The notes under the pieces were generated by a model. That model saw only the letters and a program-made list of their open reading frames with translations. It did no database searches and was not told the DNA's origin. From Diatrype stigma (taxonomy: Eukaryota > Ascomycota > Sordariomycetes > Xylariales > Diatrypaceae), in contig JAKJXP020000063.1 in the NCBI GenBank assembly GCA_022225965.2, forward strand, positions 1 to 64,000: DNA of 64,000 bases, in the 5' to 3' direction. The translations under genes were made by a program, and so were the position numbers. Positions within the stretch are counted from its first letter, which is position 1. Each line of letters starts with the position of its first letter. Positions 54,047 to 64,000 of this stretch are shown here, piece after piece.

Positions 54047-54998
54047 ATGTCTTCCAAGACCATACTGATAACGGGCTGCTCCGCTGGCGGTATTGGCGCC
54101 GCGTTCGCCCTCGTGCTAGCTAAACGCGGCCACCACGTCTTCGCAACAGCGCGTACCGTATCCAAAATCCCGCTAGAGGTTTCGAAGCATCCTAATGTCA
54201 CTATTCTGCCACTTGATGTAACATCTGCGGAATCCGTCGCCCAAGCGGTACAGGCCGTTGCTACTAGCAACTACCAGCTCGATGTTCTGCTCAATAATGC
54301 CGGGGTCGGGTACTCTATGCCAGTGTTAGACCTCGACGTGAATAAGGCGAAACAGGTCTACGACGTCAACGTGCTCGGTGTCATACGGACAATCAAGGGT
54401 TTCGCGGAATTGCTTATCAAAAGCAAGGGTCGCATTGTGAATCTGAGTACTTGCGGCGCTACTCTGAACACGCCATGGATATGTGCGTATATTGTACTAT
54501 TAACCCTTTCATATCCAACTCCTGTTTCCACCGTCAATTTAACATGCCTCTCGGGCCGGTATAGCGGGATATTGCTCCTCTAAAGCTGCGCTGAACACAA
54601 TCTCCGAGACGCTGCGCTTGGAGCTGTCCCCCTTCGGCGTCAGTGTCGTCACCATAATGGCAGGCGTCATCACGACTCATTTCCACGAAAATGAGCCAAG
54701 CTTCAGGCTACCAGATGGGTCACTATATGGACCCATCGAGGAAATCATTGCCGGATGGGCGAGCGGCAAGTCCAAACCTAAGGGCTGTACCCCTGAGCAG
54801 TTTGCTGAGTCACTGGCTGGAGACGTTGTCGGTGGTGGAAACAACAGCATGATCTGGAAAGGACCTCATGCTGGTGGAGTCAAGTTCCTCGCGCAGTGGC
54901 TCCCAAACTGGTGCCGAGACACTGCGATGAGCATCAACCAGGGGCTCAAGGAGCTTAAAGAGGACATTGTTAGAAAAGGGGGGTCCATGTCATATTGA
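54047..54998 (+). CDS. Short-chain dehydrogenase/reductase (AYR1-like)
   Basis: There are two exons, 54047-54482 and 54565-54998, with an intron of 82 bp (GTGCGT..TATAG). The product is 289 residues. ATG 54047 gives MSSKTILITG; earlier in-frame codons lie in the upstream repeat. The Rossmann nucleotide site is TGCSAGGIG (residues 9-17). NNAGVG is near 83, catalytic Ser134 is in NLST, and Tyr148/Lys152 are in YCSSK, formed across the splice. The order and the NTPW block resemble fungal 1-acyldihydroxyacetone-phosphate reductases (AYR1 group), which reduce a lipid ketone with NADPH, though many relatives act in secondary metabolism. The C-terminus is helical without a clear TM anchor. The promoter repeat upstream is shared with the hydrolase gene at 44781-46056. 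Confidence 0.9.
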
Positions 54999-55931
54999 GA
55001 CTAGTCATGGCCTTGTTAGTTGATGCATTCTTTGGGAATACATAGCAGCTGAGATGATACTTGAGACTGTAGACTATAAGGTGCGGACGACTATTAGGTT
55101 GGTTATTGCATATATGCAGCGATTGGCTAACAATAGTTGGATAACGTATATTCCACGACTGCTCCCGCTTAGGCTAGCTATGTAGTAACCGGTGGCTACC
55201 TATTCAAGTGTCAATAAGAGACCAGTCTTCCAAAAAAACACAATCAGGTTGGTGTATATGGTTAGCATAGCTGAGATTCCGCCCAAGAAGGAACGGGTTC
55301 GATTCCCTGTGGATGTACAAATGTACACCGCAGAACGGGTAACTCTTCCGCCCTGTGTGCTACCTCCACAAAACGAAAAGAGGTAGCCGGCGAGAAAAAG
55401 GAGACCAAGGTTCGATTCCTGGGACAGGCAATGTAATCTTTTGTAGTTTGAGAGGACTTGTGGGCCAAGCTACCGCCCCGGGATAGCTATACGCCATATG
55501 CCATGCAGTGGAGGCTGTTGATTGCTCGGGGGCCGAGGCACTGTGGTCCTATCTTCGGATGCAGGTAACTAGTCAGCTACCTAGCGCTTGTCGACGTGGT
55601 CGCGTGACAGTCCAGACATACGGATAGATATCACGATGTAGGATCGAAACGTGGGTCACTACTGCTCCGCTACACCTTTGGCTAACCGTCCACATCGGAG
55701 GATGGAGAAAGCGGGAAAGATGGGCCTAGGCCTAAGGACAAGACATATAAAGTAACTATACATGAAAGAGTCCGCGCGATTCGAACATATCGAGAAACTC
55801 TATCTCGTAGGTAATTAGCTATCTTGACCATCTAACTTACCTACCTATATATCCCAAATCCATATACAAAGTAGTTGTCTACTTGTCACATAGTTATCTA
55901 GGTGCTTCTATCCAAATATAAACTAGTCAGC
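54999..55931. other. Intergenic with tRNA-derived traces
   Basis: This is the upstream region of the 2OG oxygenase. It contains several tRNA-like promoter words described separately. No protein-coding frame is supported. Confidence 0.4.
55243..55317 (+). other. tRNA-like relic (A and B box)
   Basis: TGGTGTATATGG at 55250 followed by TTAGCATAG looks like a D-arm with Pol III A box. GGTTCGATTCC at 55296 is a perfect B box; the 46-base spacing is right for a tRNA. The acceptor halves (ATCAGGT and TGGATGT) pair poorly and the anticodon stem is weak, so it is not a working tRNA. A second B box sits at 55409, and a tRNA-like A/B pair with short spacing lies reversed near 55640-55690. It may be part of a tRNA-derived SINE. 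Confidence 0.35.
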
Positions 55932-57392
55932 ATGACAACCAACTTCACATCTTTGCCGGTTATTGACCTCGCACCGTTGTGCGTTGTCACTTCTAGTGGG
56001 AAGCAGCAGCAGCCATCAGCCGAAGACTTATCGACTATCGCCGTGCAGCTCTGCGACGTCTTCGAGACGGTGGGTTTCGCGTACCTCGTCAACTGCCCGC
56101 TGAGCTTCTCGCACGATGATGTGTTCGGCATCGCCAGGGACTTCTTCGGCCTGCCGCTCGAGGATAAGATGAGCGTCGCGAAGCGGACGTTCCGGCCTAG
56201 CAACAGGAACACATATAGAGGGTAAGTCAAGTTACGCGAACATGTTGTGTAGACCCCGGCCCGGCCTTACATACCCACAGGTATTTCCCGGCGCAGGAGG
56301 GCGCGGCTCCAGATAACCTGAAGGAGGGCTTTGAAATGGGACCTCCAGACGCCGTTGAGGGTCACCGAACAAAGGAGACCTCAACATGCTCGTCCCCATC
56401 TCCTTCCCCTTTCGTGCTTACCGAGGGAAACGTCTTCCCCTCTCCGTCGCTACCGTCTGCGAACAGCAGCTTCAGCTCTCGTGACAAGCTTGAGAAGCTC
56501 TACGCGGAGCTTCAGGGGCTCTCGACGACGCTACTCCGCCTCCTCGCGACGGCAGTGGGCAAGCCCGAGGGCCTGGTCGACTATCTCCTCGAGGGCAGCG
56601 TCTCGACGCTGAGACTACTGCACTACCCCCCGCCCTCCCCGGCCGGGAAGCTGCTGCAGCAGGCGAAGGGACAGGAGCTGCAGGAACAGGGGCTCTGCTG
56701 GTAAGCAATTGTGACTTGACCATGTCTAACCCCTATTGACCTGTCGCCTTATTCTTTGGGGGTACATGTTCTTCTCTCATACACACAGTCCATCGTCCCC
56801 ATTCCCCTGTTTTTCGCGACAGATAATCATCTAATACCTCCCACCACTGCTGTACTATATATCTGTTCATCTCTGGCTCGCCTGGTATATATTGGAAGCT
56901 ATTAAACGACGAGAGAACGTGAGAAATACCTGGCTGACTAGTTTTGGATGGGATCATCCATCAACGCTATCTAGCACACCGCACACGGACTCGGGTCTCC
57001 TCACGCTGCTGCACCAGGACGCGACCGGCGGCCTCGAGGTACGCAACGCGGCCGGCGAGTGGGTAGAAGCACCGTACGTGCCCGGCTCCCTCGTCGTCAA
57101 CATCGGCGACCTGATGGCGGAGATGAGCGGCCGCCGGTTCGTAGCGACCATGCATCGCGTGCGCAGTAGTGGCAGAGGGGATGGTAATGGCCGCGGGAGG
57201 TACTCGGTGCCGTTCTTCTTCGAGCCCGGCGTCGATGCCCTGGTGGGCCGCGAGGGCGAAGAGGTCCGGTACGGCGACTTCGTGCTCGGGAAGATGAGAT
57301 CCTGGGTTGAGTTCCAGGACGTGGTGGAGGAGGGTGGCGAAGAGACAATCAAGCCGGGCCGTCAGCCGCCGGAGGTCAATGTCAGTGCCTAG
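55932..57392 (+). CDS. 2-oxoglutarate/Fe(II) oxygenase (isopenicillin N synthase-like)
   Basis: There are three exons: 55932-56221, 56281-56700 and 56975-57392. The introns are 59 bp and 274 bp; the second is long but shows no extra exon, and a GGCTGACTAG branch lies near its end. The product is 375 residues. The N-terminal DIOX_N part begins LPVIDLAPL. The core has H240 and D242 (PHTDSG), H297 (MHRV) for iron, and R312-x-S314 (RYS) for 2-oxoglutarate. FPAQEG and GLLTLLHQDATGGLEV are family blocks. Such enzymes hydroxylate, desaturate or cyclise small molecules in the cytosol. The Ser/Pro-rich insert near residues 115-150 is unusual. The substrate is unknown. Confidence 0.9.
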
Positions 57393-58142
57393 TTTGATGT
57401 GCTGATAAGCTGACGGGTCGATTAATATCGGGAAATGCCTGCATTTTGGGGAGGTCAAGTTCATAACTTCAGGATTCGGCAGTATATGCCTACGGAATAA
57501 GGGGTGTGAGCGAGAAAGGGAGGCACGATTTTCCAGGAATTTTTTAGACCTTGACGGCAGCGCGGGCTTACTATGATTGCCTTATAACGTGTATGACGAT
57601 AGTGTGAGAAAGAGCCCTTGTGATGCCTACTACTAAGCTCAATGTCTTCTATTAAGCCTTCAGGGGTGGGTACAGTAGCACCGTAACACAAGAACACGGA
57701 ACACGTCTTACTGGGAAACGCACTTGCATTGGTTCTTTCGCTTACGAAGGATTGGGACCGCGCCCTTGTCTCCCCTGCTAACTTGGGCTGCATGGTTACA
57801 CTGCGCCTTAGAAGACACGCTTAAGCGAAGTGGTTTCATTAGAGGTGACTGTATACGATCATCGTAGCTTGCTCACCCAACGTCCTTCGGCGCACAAACA
57901 TCGAGTAGACGTAACCAACGTAGCCTCTTCCTCTGACCAACGAACTATTTAAAGACTGGCTTCCTTATAGCACGATGGGGGGCAGGCTCTGCTCTCTTCC
58001 GTAGCTATGATGGCAGGCAGTTGCAGTAAGTGCGCCCATATATAAAATACCCTGCTTTGTAACCTCGTCGTGACGTACGTTTCACTGTCCTGGTGTATCA
58101 TCTCGGTACCCGCTCCGAAGTGCGAACAAGAAGAATATAACG
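57393..58142. other. Intergenic, no supported gene
   Basis: A reverse frame of 110 codons (57793 to 57461, ATG start) is open, but it has no family likeness, signal peptide or neighbouring exon. Confidence 0.35.
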
Positions 58143-58763
58143 ATGCTACGACTCTGCGGCGCGACAATGGGGGTCCCAAGATTCGTCACGCTCCTATCCC
58201 TAGGACTAATTCTACTCGCGACAGCGGAGCCATTTGTAGCAGGGTAGGTAACTTACACCACGCAAATATTTCATCATCGAGCGGTTGACGACTGACCAGG
58301 ATATATGATGTCTAGGATACCCCAAAGGCGGCTGCTCATAGCGCTCCCAAACGCCAGCAACTCGCGCTGTGGTCGAGATCCTCGGGAGTACCTAGCTCCG
58401 TTCAGCCCGGACTTGCTGCGACCGGGCGCGCCGGTGCTGCGGACGCTCGACCAGGTGCGGGCACTGAGCAGGCGGCACAAGGGCGACATGCGGCTAGAGG
58501 AGGTGGAGGGCGCTGTCGTGCTCATTCAGCTCAGCACGAGCACGCATATCGGGACGGTCGAGGGCGAGGCGTTGGAGTTGGTGCGGCGAAGGTTGGAGCA
58601 GCATCGCAGCAGCGACAGCACGGGAGTTACGGAAGATGTGGTGGTGTCTTTGGAGGGAAGGAAGCAACTAACAGAATCTCGGGTTGGTGGTGGTGTGGGT
58701 AGAACGATGTCGAATTGTATCGCGGTGCGGGATTGTCCGAAGGAGTGCCTGTTGTTGTTTTGA
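58143..58763 (+). CDS. Candidate secreted protein with four mature cysteines
   Basis: I infer two exons, 58143-58243 and 58316-58763, with an intron of 72 bp (GTAGGT..GTCTAG, GACTGACC branch). The product is 182 residues. Exon 1 encodes a classic signal peptide: a basic start, then the hydrophobic core FVTLLSLGLILLATA and a likely cut before or after EPFVAG. The mature part is polar and Arg/Glu-rich, with one Cys near residue 52 and three in the last 20 residues (NC, DC, EC). Another acceptor 18 bases earlier (ACCAG) would lead to a stop. No family is known to me. It could be an effector-like or wall-associated protein; the function is unassigned. Confidence 0.5.
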
Positions 58764-59481
58764 CTCACCGTGTATTTGGGTTTGTGTTTGTGATGTCAAT
58801 TTTGTGATAGCATGCGAGAGCCTTCACCCGATTTCTCTATGATGCATTGGAGCTCGTCGACAGGTTGGACGGCACACCATTACTGCATGATTTCGCTGTT
58901 TCTCCCGTTAAAGCATGTGTCATCGTCTGTATTGTCCCCTTCTGTACTTCGGATGCGTAGCCTGTCTGTACAAGTGATGATGCCAGGATATTTGAACCCA
59001 AGGAGGCACACATATAGTTATATACATGCTAGCATGCTAAAAAAAATCAAATGATATAGAGAAGGTGACGACCCCAGTCAGCCGTCAACTCCGACAACAG
59101 CATTGCCATGTGCTCTATCCTGTAGAATGTGCCACCCAAGGACGGCAGAATCAAAATAAGGGGTATCTCTTCGAAGCGAGTCAAAAGGCACCATGGCCTC
59201 AACGACAACGGGGGCTGGCTCGAGTGAGCGCACCAAGCGCTTCCACATATCCGTAATCCCTTCCCTTTCCTTTCTTGGAAGGGGTCCCCAGTGTCTTTTT
59301 TCTAGAATAAAGGCATATATACATATGGATCTTATCTTGGGAGATATAATTATATAGCAAACAGCTAACTAATCCGGTCGCTAGCTCTCCCCAACACCAC
59401 CATGACCCAGTCATTGTTTGTGCAATAGCTAACTATCAGGCGACCACGGTGGGACTTCCCACGAGCGAACGAACGGGTGCT
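58764..59481. other. Intergenic, no gene seen
   Basis: This lies between the convergent secreted and GPI-protein genes, so it holds both 3' ends. No open frame with support was found. Confidence 0.4.
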
Positions 59482-60684
59482 TTAGAGCATAACGGCGGCG
59501 ATGGCGCCAGCCGCGCCGAGCAGCAACGTCCCACAGACGGCGCTGCGGCCGTTGCTGCTGGCGGCGCTGGCTTTGATCCCGTTAGCGGGTTCGGCGGTCG
59601 ACGAAGTGTCTGGGGAAATGACAGTGCTGTCAGCAACGGAGTTTGTTGGGGTGGTGGCAACATTAGTGCTAGCCACGACGGCAGTAGTATCAGTAACAGA
59701 AGAAGAGCTGGACGTCAGAGCTAAAACCACGGCCGTGGTGTAAGTCGTGCAGTGCGCGCCGGCGGCTGCGGACTCCGTTCCGGTGGTGGTAGGAGTGGTA
59801 TTTGACACGGTCTGTGCACCGGTGCTCTCTACCGTGGAGGTGGCACTCTGGATGCAGGTAGTAGTAACAATGGTAGTAGTGGTTTTTGAAGAAAACTTGC
59901 TGCTGCTGACACTGCTGGTTTCGACATGGACCTGAGATGACGACTTGCCTGTGATAGATACTGTGGCGGATGAGTCATCCGAGTTGGTTGTCGTGGGTGG
60001 GGTTGCCTCTGCCGGTTCTGTTGTTGTCGGGGTGGCCGTCACGGAGTCCGTTGGTGTCGTCTCGGCGGTCGGTTTCACCGTCGCCGTCGGTGTCGCCGTC
60101 GCTTTTGTCGACGTCGGCGAAGGGGTCTGGGTCGAGAGAACGGGCAAGTTGAACTTGGCGGCGCAATCCTTTAGACCCAGCTCGTTAGGGCAACACCAGG
60201 TCGCGGCTTTCTCATCGGCTGCGCAGTAGAAACCATCATCGCATGCCTCTGTTCGTCCGTGTTAGCAACTATTACACCCACAGGAGGTGCATCTTTTTGG
60301 GTTGGTGTCCGGACCTCCGCTTAGGTTGAAGCAACATGTTTGCTTAGCTGCTGCGTGGAAACAGTGTGTGTTGCCATCGAGAGAGGGGCACTACGAAACC
60401 ATGTCAAGTTAGTCGTTCGTTCTTTCGAGTGGCGCCAGTCGTCAATCCCGGGAACTTGAACATGCCTGCTTGTAGCCGTTGCCGCAAGCCTCAGCGCAAC
60501 TGTTGCCGGTGCCGCAAAACTCCTGGTCTGGGTTGTATGCGCCATCTTGACGGCTCTGCAGCCCGAATAGGTTCCTGACCGACATCCGCGCGTTGTTGAG
60601 CTTGTACGGTTGGCGCAGTGGCTCAGCGACAGCCTGGTTGGTGAACGCCGCTATGGCGACGGGTAACAGAATGCTGAACTTCAT
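59482..60684 (-). CDS. GPI-anchored Cys-rich and Ser/Thr-rich cell-wall protein
   Basis: There are three exons: 60684-60466, 60390-60315 and 60248-59482. The product is 353 residues. The first intron (75 bp) has a GC donor (CAG|GCATGT), with a GACTAAC branch and GTAG acceptor. The only nearby GT donor breaks the frame. The second is 66 bp (GTCCGG..ACAG). The signal peptide is about residues 1-20. A Cys domain (about 57-135) has CGTGNSCAEACGNGYKQ-C, HCF, QTCC, ACDDGFYC, TWCCP and a last C, a pattern common in fungal secreted proteins. A Ser/Thr/Pro-rich stalk, surely O-glycosylated in vivo, runs to about 330. The end (SNGRSA, then a hydrophobic tail to VML) is a GPI signal. The role is likely wall structure or surface sensing. 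Confidence 0.8.
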
Positions 60685-63600
60685 TTTTCCCGGACCTTCC
60701 CTTTATTCTATATCCTTCTTCTATCGTCTATCGTCTGTCGTATATACCAATAGTATGATCGCAAAAAGATTTTCGTCAACTGAGTACCGGACCAGACTAA
60801 ATAACCTAGGGTATAGTATATGCCCAGAAAGCGAGCTTCGAAATGAACGTGTTTATCAATACCGCAACGAGCGATATCAAGTGTAAACGAGTGTCAACAC
60901 CACCAGTTTGGGCGGAAATAAAGAATGTTATATGGTGCTATATGCATCCAAAGAGGAACGAAAGACAGAAAGGGGTGCCGAAAGAGGCAACAAACCGTTG
61001 AGATAGGATTGTTGCGAGATGTTATAACTACTACGGGAGGGAAGTTGGCGATGGGGCAAATGAATGCCAGCGCCCTACAACAACCCTGCTTACGCCTAGG
61101 CTGGGCCCGATTACCTTGGACCTATCCTCCCTATAATTTCAACCCAAACAGCGAAGATGCATCCTTGCAATCGCTTGCCCGTGGCTGCCGGATGGAGCAG
61201 TAGATAGCGCAGGGCTTCCGAGCTGCCGGGGTAGTGAGGTCCACAATGCCATTCCGCCATTGGGAAAGGGGATGCTCAAAACTCCGCAGCATGCACCCCT
61301 GGACCCTGGTGAAGATCCGTTCGGGATTGGGGTTTAGGCCATGGAAGCAATGGAAGACGGCGCTTGCGTTCCCGACTGATCACAGCGAAACCTTTTCGTT
61401 TGTCATTGAATCTTGGATCGTTGATGAATGGTTGAAGATCTCCCTGATGGGGAAAAATAAGCGCCAACATCAGGTAACTACATACTACTACCTACTACAT
61501 ATGTAGTTCCTTCTAGCGCGCGGTGTCCCTTCACAGCAGCTTGACTATGGTACATCCAGATGACAGGAAGATGAGAGGACGTTGCAAACAACTCCTGAGG
61601 GCCAAGCATAGCTCGCTGCTTCAGGGAACGCACTAGATGCCCTGCCAGCAGCACTTTATTTCATCTCACCCACTGTGCAATCCATCGAGGAAGCGCATCA
61701 TCGCGCATCGCTCGCGCATCGATCGATCCCATCAGACTAGATGCCGAATCGGACGGGCGGGTTCACGACAAGGAAACCCGAAGAACCTTAACATTGTGGG
61801 AGGATCATAGCCAATTCAAGCGCTTCACAAGTGGCTCTATGGAACGGATTCGTGAATGCTTGCAGGTTGTCATGTTGGTTGTCACGATTTGACTGGGTGA
61901 AGCTGGCCCGACTATAAAACTACATAGGGAAGTTACTCTGCTACTTCCATGTACACCTGCCGGCAGACGGGGGTGCTGGTCCAACCGATTGCGTCAGGGA
62001 TGCAGGATGCAGCAAGGATCGCCAGGAACACACGCTCATGATTGGCCAGTTTCTTAGTTTGACCCTCCTATAAAGTTCTAGCTAAACGTTTCAGATCCTG
62101 ACTAGGGGTCAAGGTCATTGCCTAGATTACCAAAGAAAAACCCCCCACCATTGATTACTTGGGTACAGATCTCGAGATGCGCCACAGTCTATTTTTTTGC
62201 GGGCGACAACTCCCGAGGTCATAATCAAGAGCCTCTGTCATGCGCAGGTACGTAGTTATGCAGTGATTGGCAATCCTTTTCTTCAAGATCTCCCGAGGTC
62301 ATTGACTTATTCATCAACGCTATGAATACCAGCTCGAGATTTTCAGGCCATGATGCTCAATGACAGCCGCCAATTATCTGTTTCGCTGTGCTAACACCGG
62401 ACAGCTTACTGTAATATCACGTGTATGTACGTTCGTTACCTGGTCTTCCGATAGCACGGTAAGTTCTACATAGTATGTGATCAAGATGTCCGACAATCTG
62501 TCATGTGGGGGCTACTTCCATGATTCCATTCAGGTCATCTCACATATTTAGTCACCGTCTCCTGACTCAATACCGGAGTTATATATCACTTCAACTCAGA
62601 GAGTCAGAGTGTCTTCTTCAGCACATCCAGTATGAAGGGGGAGGGGGCTCAACGGCTTTGCAGCATGCCTACATATCTACAAGTAGTGTATCCGCCAATC
62701 AGAAGAGACTGCAGTGTCTCCCTCCTTCCCCTTGCGGCTGCCCTCCCGAAAGAACCACTTGGGTGCTACCTACCAAACGATGCACTTCTCTCCGTATCAA
62801 CGCTGGTTACATAGTCGGGCAAATAGTCGGGCACCTGAGAATGATGGGGCCTCTCTTTTATATCAAAAGGAGAGCCATATGGTGTTCTCTATGTAAGATT
62901 TATGAGATGTTACCCCTTCTATTCCATGAAAGCTTTCTGCCAATAGGTAACTGCGAATTCCATTACCTACGGGGTAGCAGCGAGTGGAATCAGCATTCAT
63001 CCTGCCGGACGGACCCCCTTCGAAGACGCTCTCCTGAACATCGAATACTACCTAAAGGGGTCCTGAAGGGGTGACCTTTAGGTTAGAGTTCTCGGCAAAG
63101 CCAATCAATTGTGTGGCGAGTCCAAACGTGCTCTGTCCAGCCTTGCAGGGACGCCGAACTGTAATTGACCCCACGTTGGAGTATCCGGAAGCTTCTTTCA
63201 ATCGTTGGGACCTGGTGGAGTATCACTTCGAAGTTCATGGTGTATAATCACTACCAATAGTAAGAAAGTCACTTTCGCCTTATTCCTCGGATCATGCCTA
63301 GTCCCCTCGTCTGGCAGCGGTTCGGTTTTCCTGAAGTTGAAATAGATTTCATCAAGAGCTCCTAGTGGGAAGGGCACTTAGCTATGCCCTCGAATATATG
63401 CACAAGCATCAGAATCCGAAAGATCTTGGTGTCTCGTTACCTTCCAAGTTAACTGCCTGTATAAGGTATGGCATGGTTGATATCACGTAGTGATATGAAG
63501 TTTATGACATCAGTATTGGAGCCGGAGACCATTCCCACAACCTATCACGAGCAAGCTACGGACCTTGCCATCAAGGTCTGGCCAAGGCGAGAAGAGAAGC

Positions 63601-64000
63601 CTAATGCCAATGCCTCCCCGGCTCGAAGCATATGGTGGAGAGTATGGTGTGGAACGGATACCGGTGGAGAGAGTCTTGGATGCACGTATGTGGCGATTTC
63701 GACTCGATCCCTAGGCAGCTGACATTCAACGGGCAAGTCAGATGTTGACTAGGTAACAATGGAATGGCTGGTTCGAGAAGATTTGTCGAAGTTATTATGG
63801 CTGGGTTCATAGTGTCTCCCCCTTTTGCACGAGTCATCTTCGGAGCTCATGTTCAACCTTAGGACATCCGGCAGGACTTTTTTCTTGATGACCCCAACGG
63901 AACCGAAGGCTTTTCGCATGTGGCTAGACCAACACATCTAAGGCTTCGGCATGAGCTAACAGCGGGTTGCTGTTGCCGTGCTTAGCAGCGATGACAGCCG
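60685..64000. other. No supported gene in the last 3.3 kb
   Basis: Composition is normal. The longest open frame (62520-63074, + strand, 184 residues from its first ATG) has no family likeness, no splice partner and scattered Cys/His without pattern. Near 63480 there is a short inverted repeat (TATCAC-GTA-GTGATA), and CACGTG occurs at about 62418. Poly-C and GC-poor patches alternate. I see no transposon ends or RNA genes. The window may end inside a large gene-free spacer or before the next gene. Confidence 0.4.

Noticed and set aside
55351..55431. Possible complete tRNA with acceptor CCCTGT/ACAGG
   Set aside because: No A box at the right place and no clear D or anticodon stem. Kept only as a B-box trace.
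56701..56974. Possible extra exon inside the 274-bp intron of the 2OG oxygenase
   Set aside because: The open frame there does not match conserved IPNS-type sequence, and skipping it joins the family blocks in phase.
57461..57793. Reverse-strand frame of 110 codons with ATG
   Set aside because: No homology or features, and it overlaps the likely 3' region of the 2OG oxygenase gene.
62520..63074. 184-codon + strand frame near the end of the window
   Set aside because: Scattered Cys/His without motif, no family likeness, no codon or splice evidence. Open by chance is likely.
1..64000. CRISPR arrays, bacterial operons, Shine-Dalgarno sites, origins
   Set aside because: Nothing of this kind. 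Introns and gene families show a fungal nuclear genome, so these features are not expected.

Overview
The window is nuclear DNA of a filamentous ascomycete (Pezizomycotina). The signs are short spliceosomal introns (about 45-190 bp, GT..AG with CTRAC-like branch points), typical fungal families (HET, GFA, rhodopsin/PTH11-like, OYE, APC permease, GPI-anchored Ser/Thr-rich wall protein), and an AT-rich block whose coding relics are broken mostly by CAG/CAA-to-TAG/TAA and TGG-to-TGA/TAG changes, the mark of repeat-induced point mutation (RIP). The species cannot be named from sequence alone.

Positions 1 to about 30.7 kb form a transposon graveyard. A repeat carrying a DUF3716-like cysteine motif occurs twice (about 860-2400 and 26370-27900). 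A nearly un-mutated Ty3/Gypsy chromovirus (3842-11805) has near-identical 185-bp LTRs and a TCGGA target duplication. It is itself broken by a nested 212-bp solo LTR with its own GATAT duplication. Next come an unidentified minus-strand coding relic (11877-13241), a RIP-eroded Helitron Rep gene (14448-18420), and a second chromovirus with different LTRs (18567-26153), whose gag-pol keeps one reading frame but is full of stops. A solo LTR of the first family (28534-28718) and a minus-strand RIP pseudogene (28747-30420) lie at the edge of the block.

From 31.4 kb on the sequence is gene-bearing. In order: AlkB-like dioxygenase with CUE and GRF domains (+), tandem GFA protein (-), HET protein (+), small secreted candidate (+), a broken fragment (+), old yellow enzyme (-), single-pass membrane protein with a Pro/Arg-rich tail (-), alpha/beta hydrolase (-), single GFA protein (+), APC permease in ten exons (-), seven-TM rhodopsin-type protein (+), SDR reductase (+), 2OG-Fe(II) oxygenase (+), secreted Cys-containing candidate (+), and a GPI-anchored Cys/Ser-Thr protein (-). 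The last 3.3 kb shows no gene I can support.

Many of these genes are oxidoreductase, detoxification or transport genes. No PKS, NRPS or terpene core enzyme is visible, so a secondary-metabolite cluster is only a possibility. The most unusual signal is a pair of related sequences of about 270-290 bp, each in the same orientation and 80-100 bp upstream of the start codon of a metabolic gene (alpha/beta hydrolase at 46056, SDR at 54047). This may be a mobile or shared promoter module.
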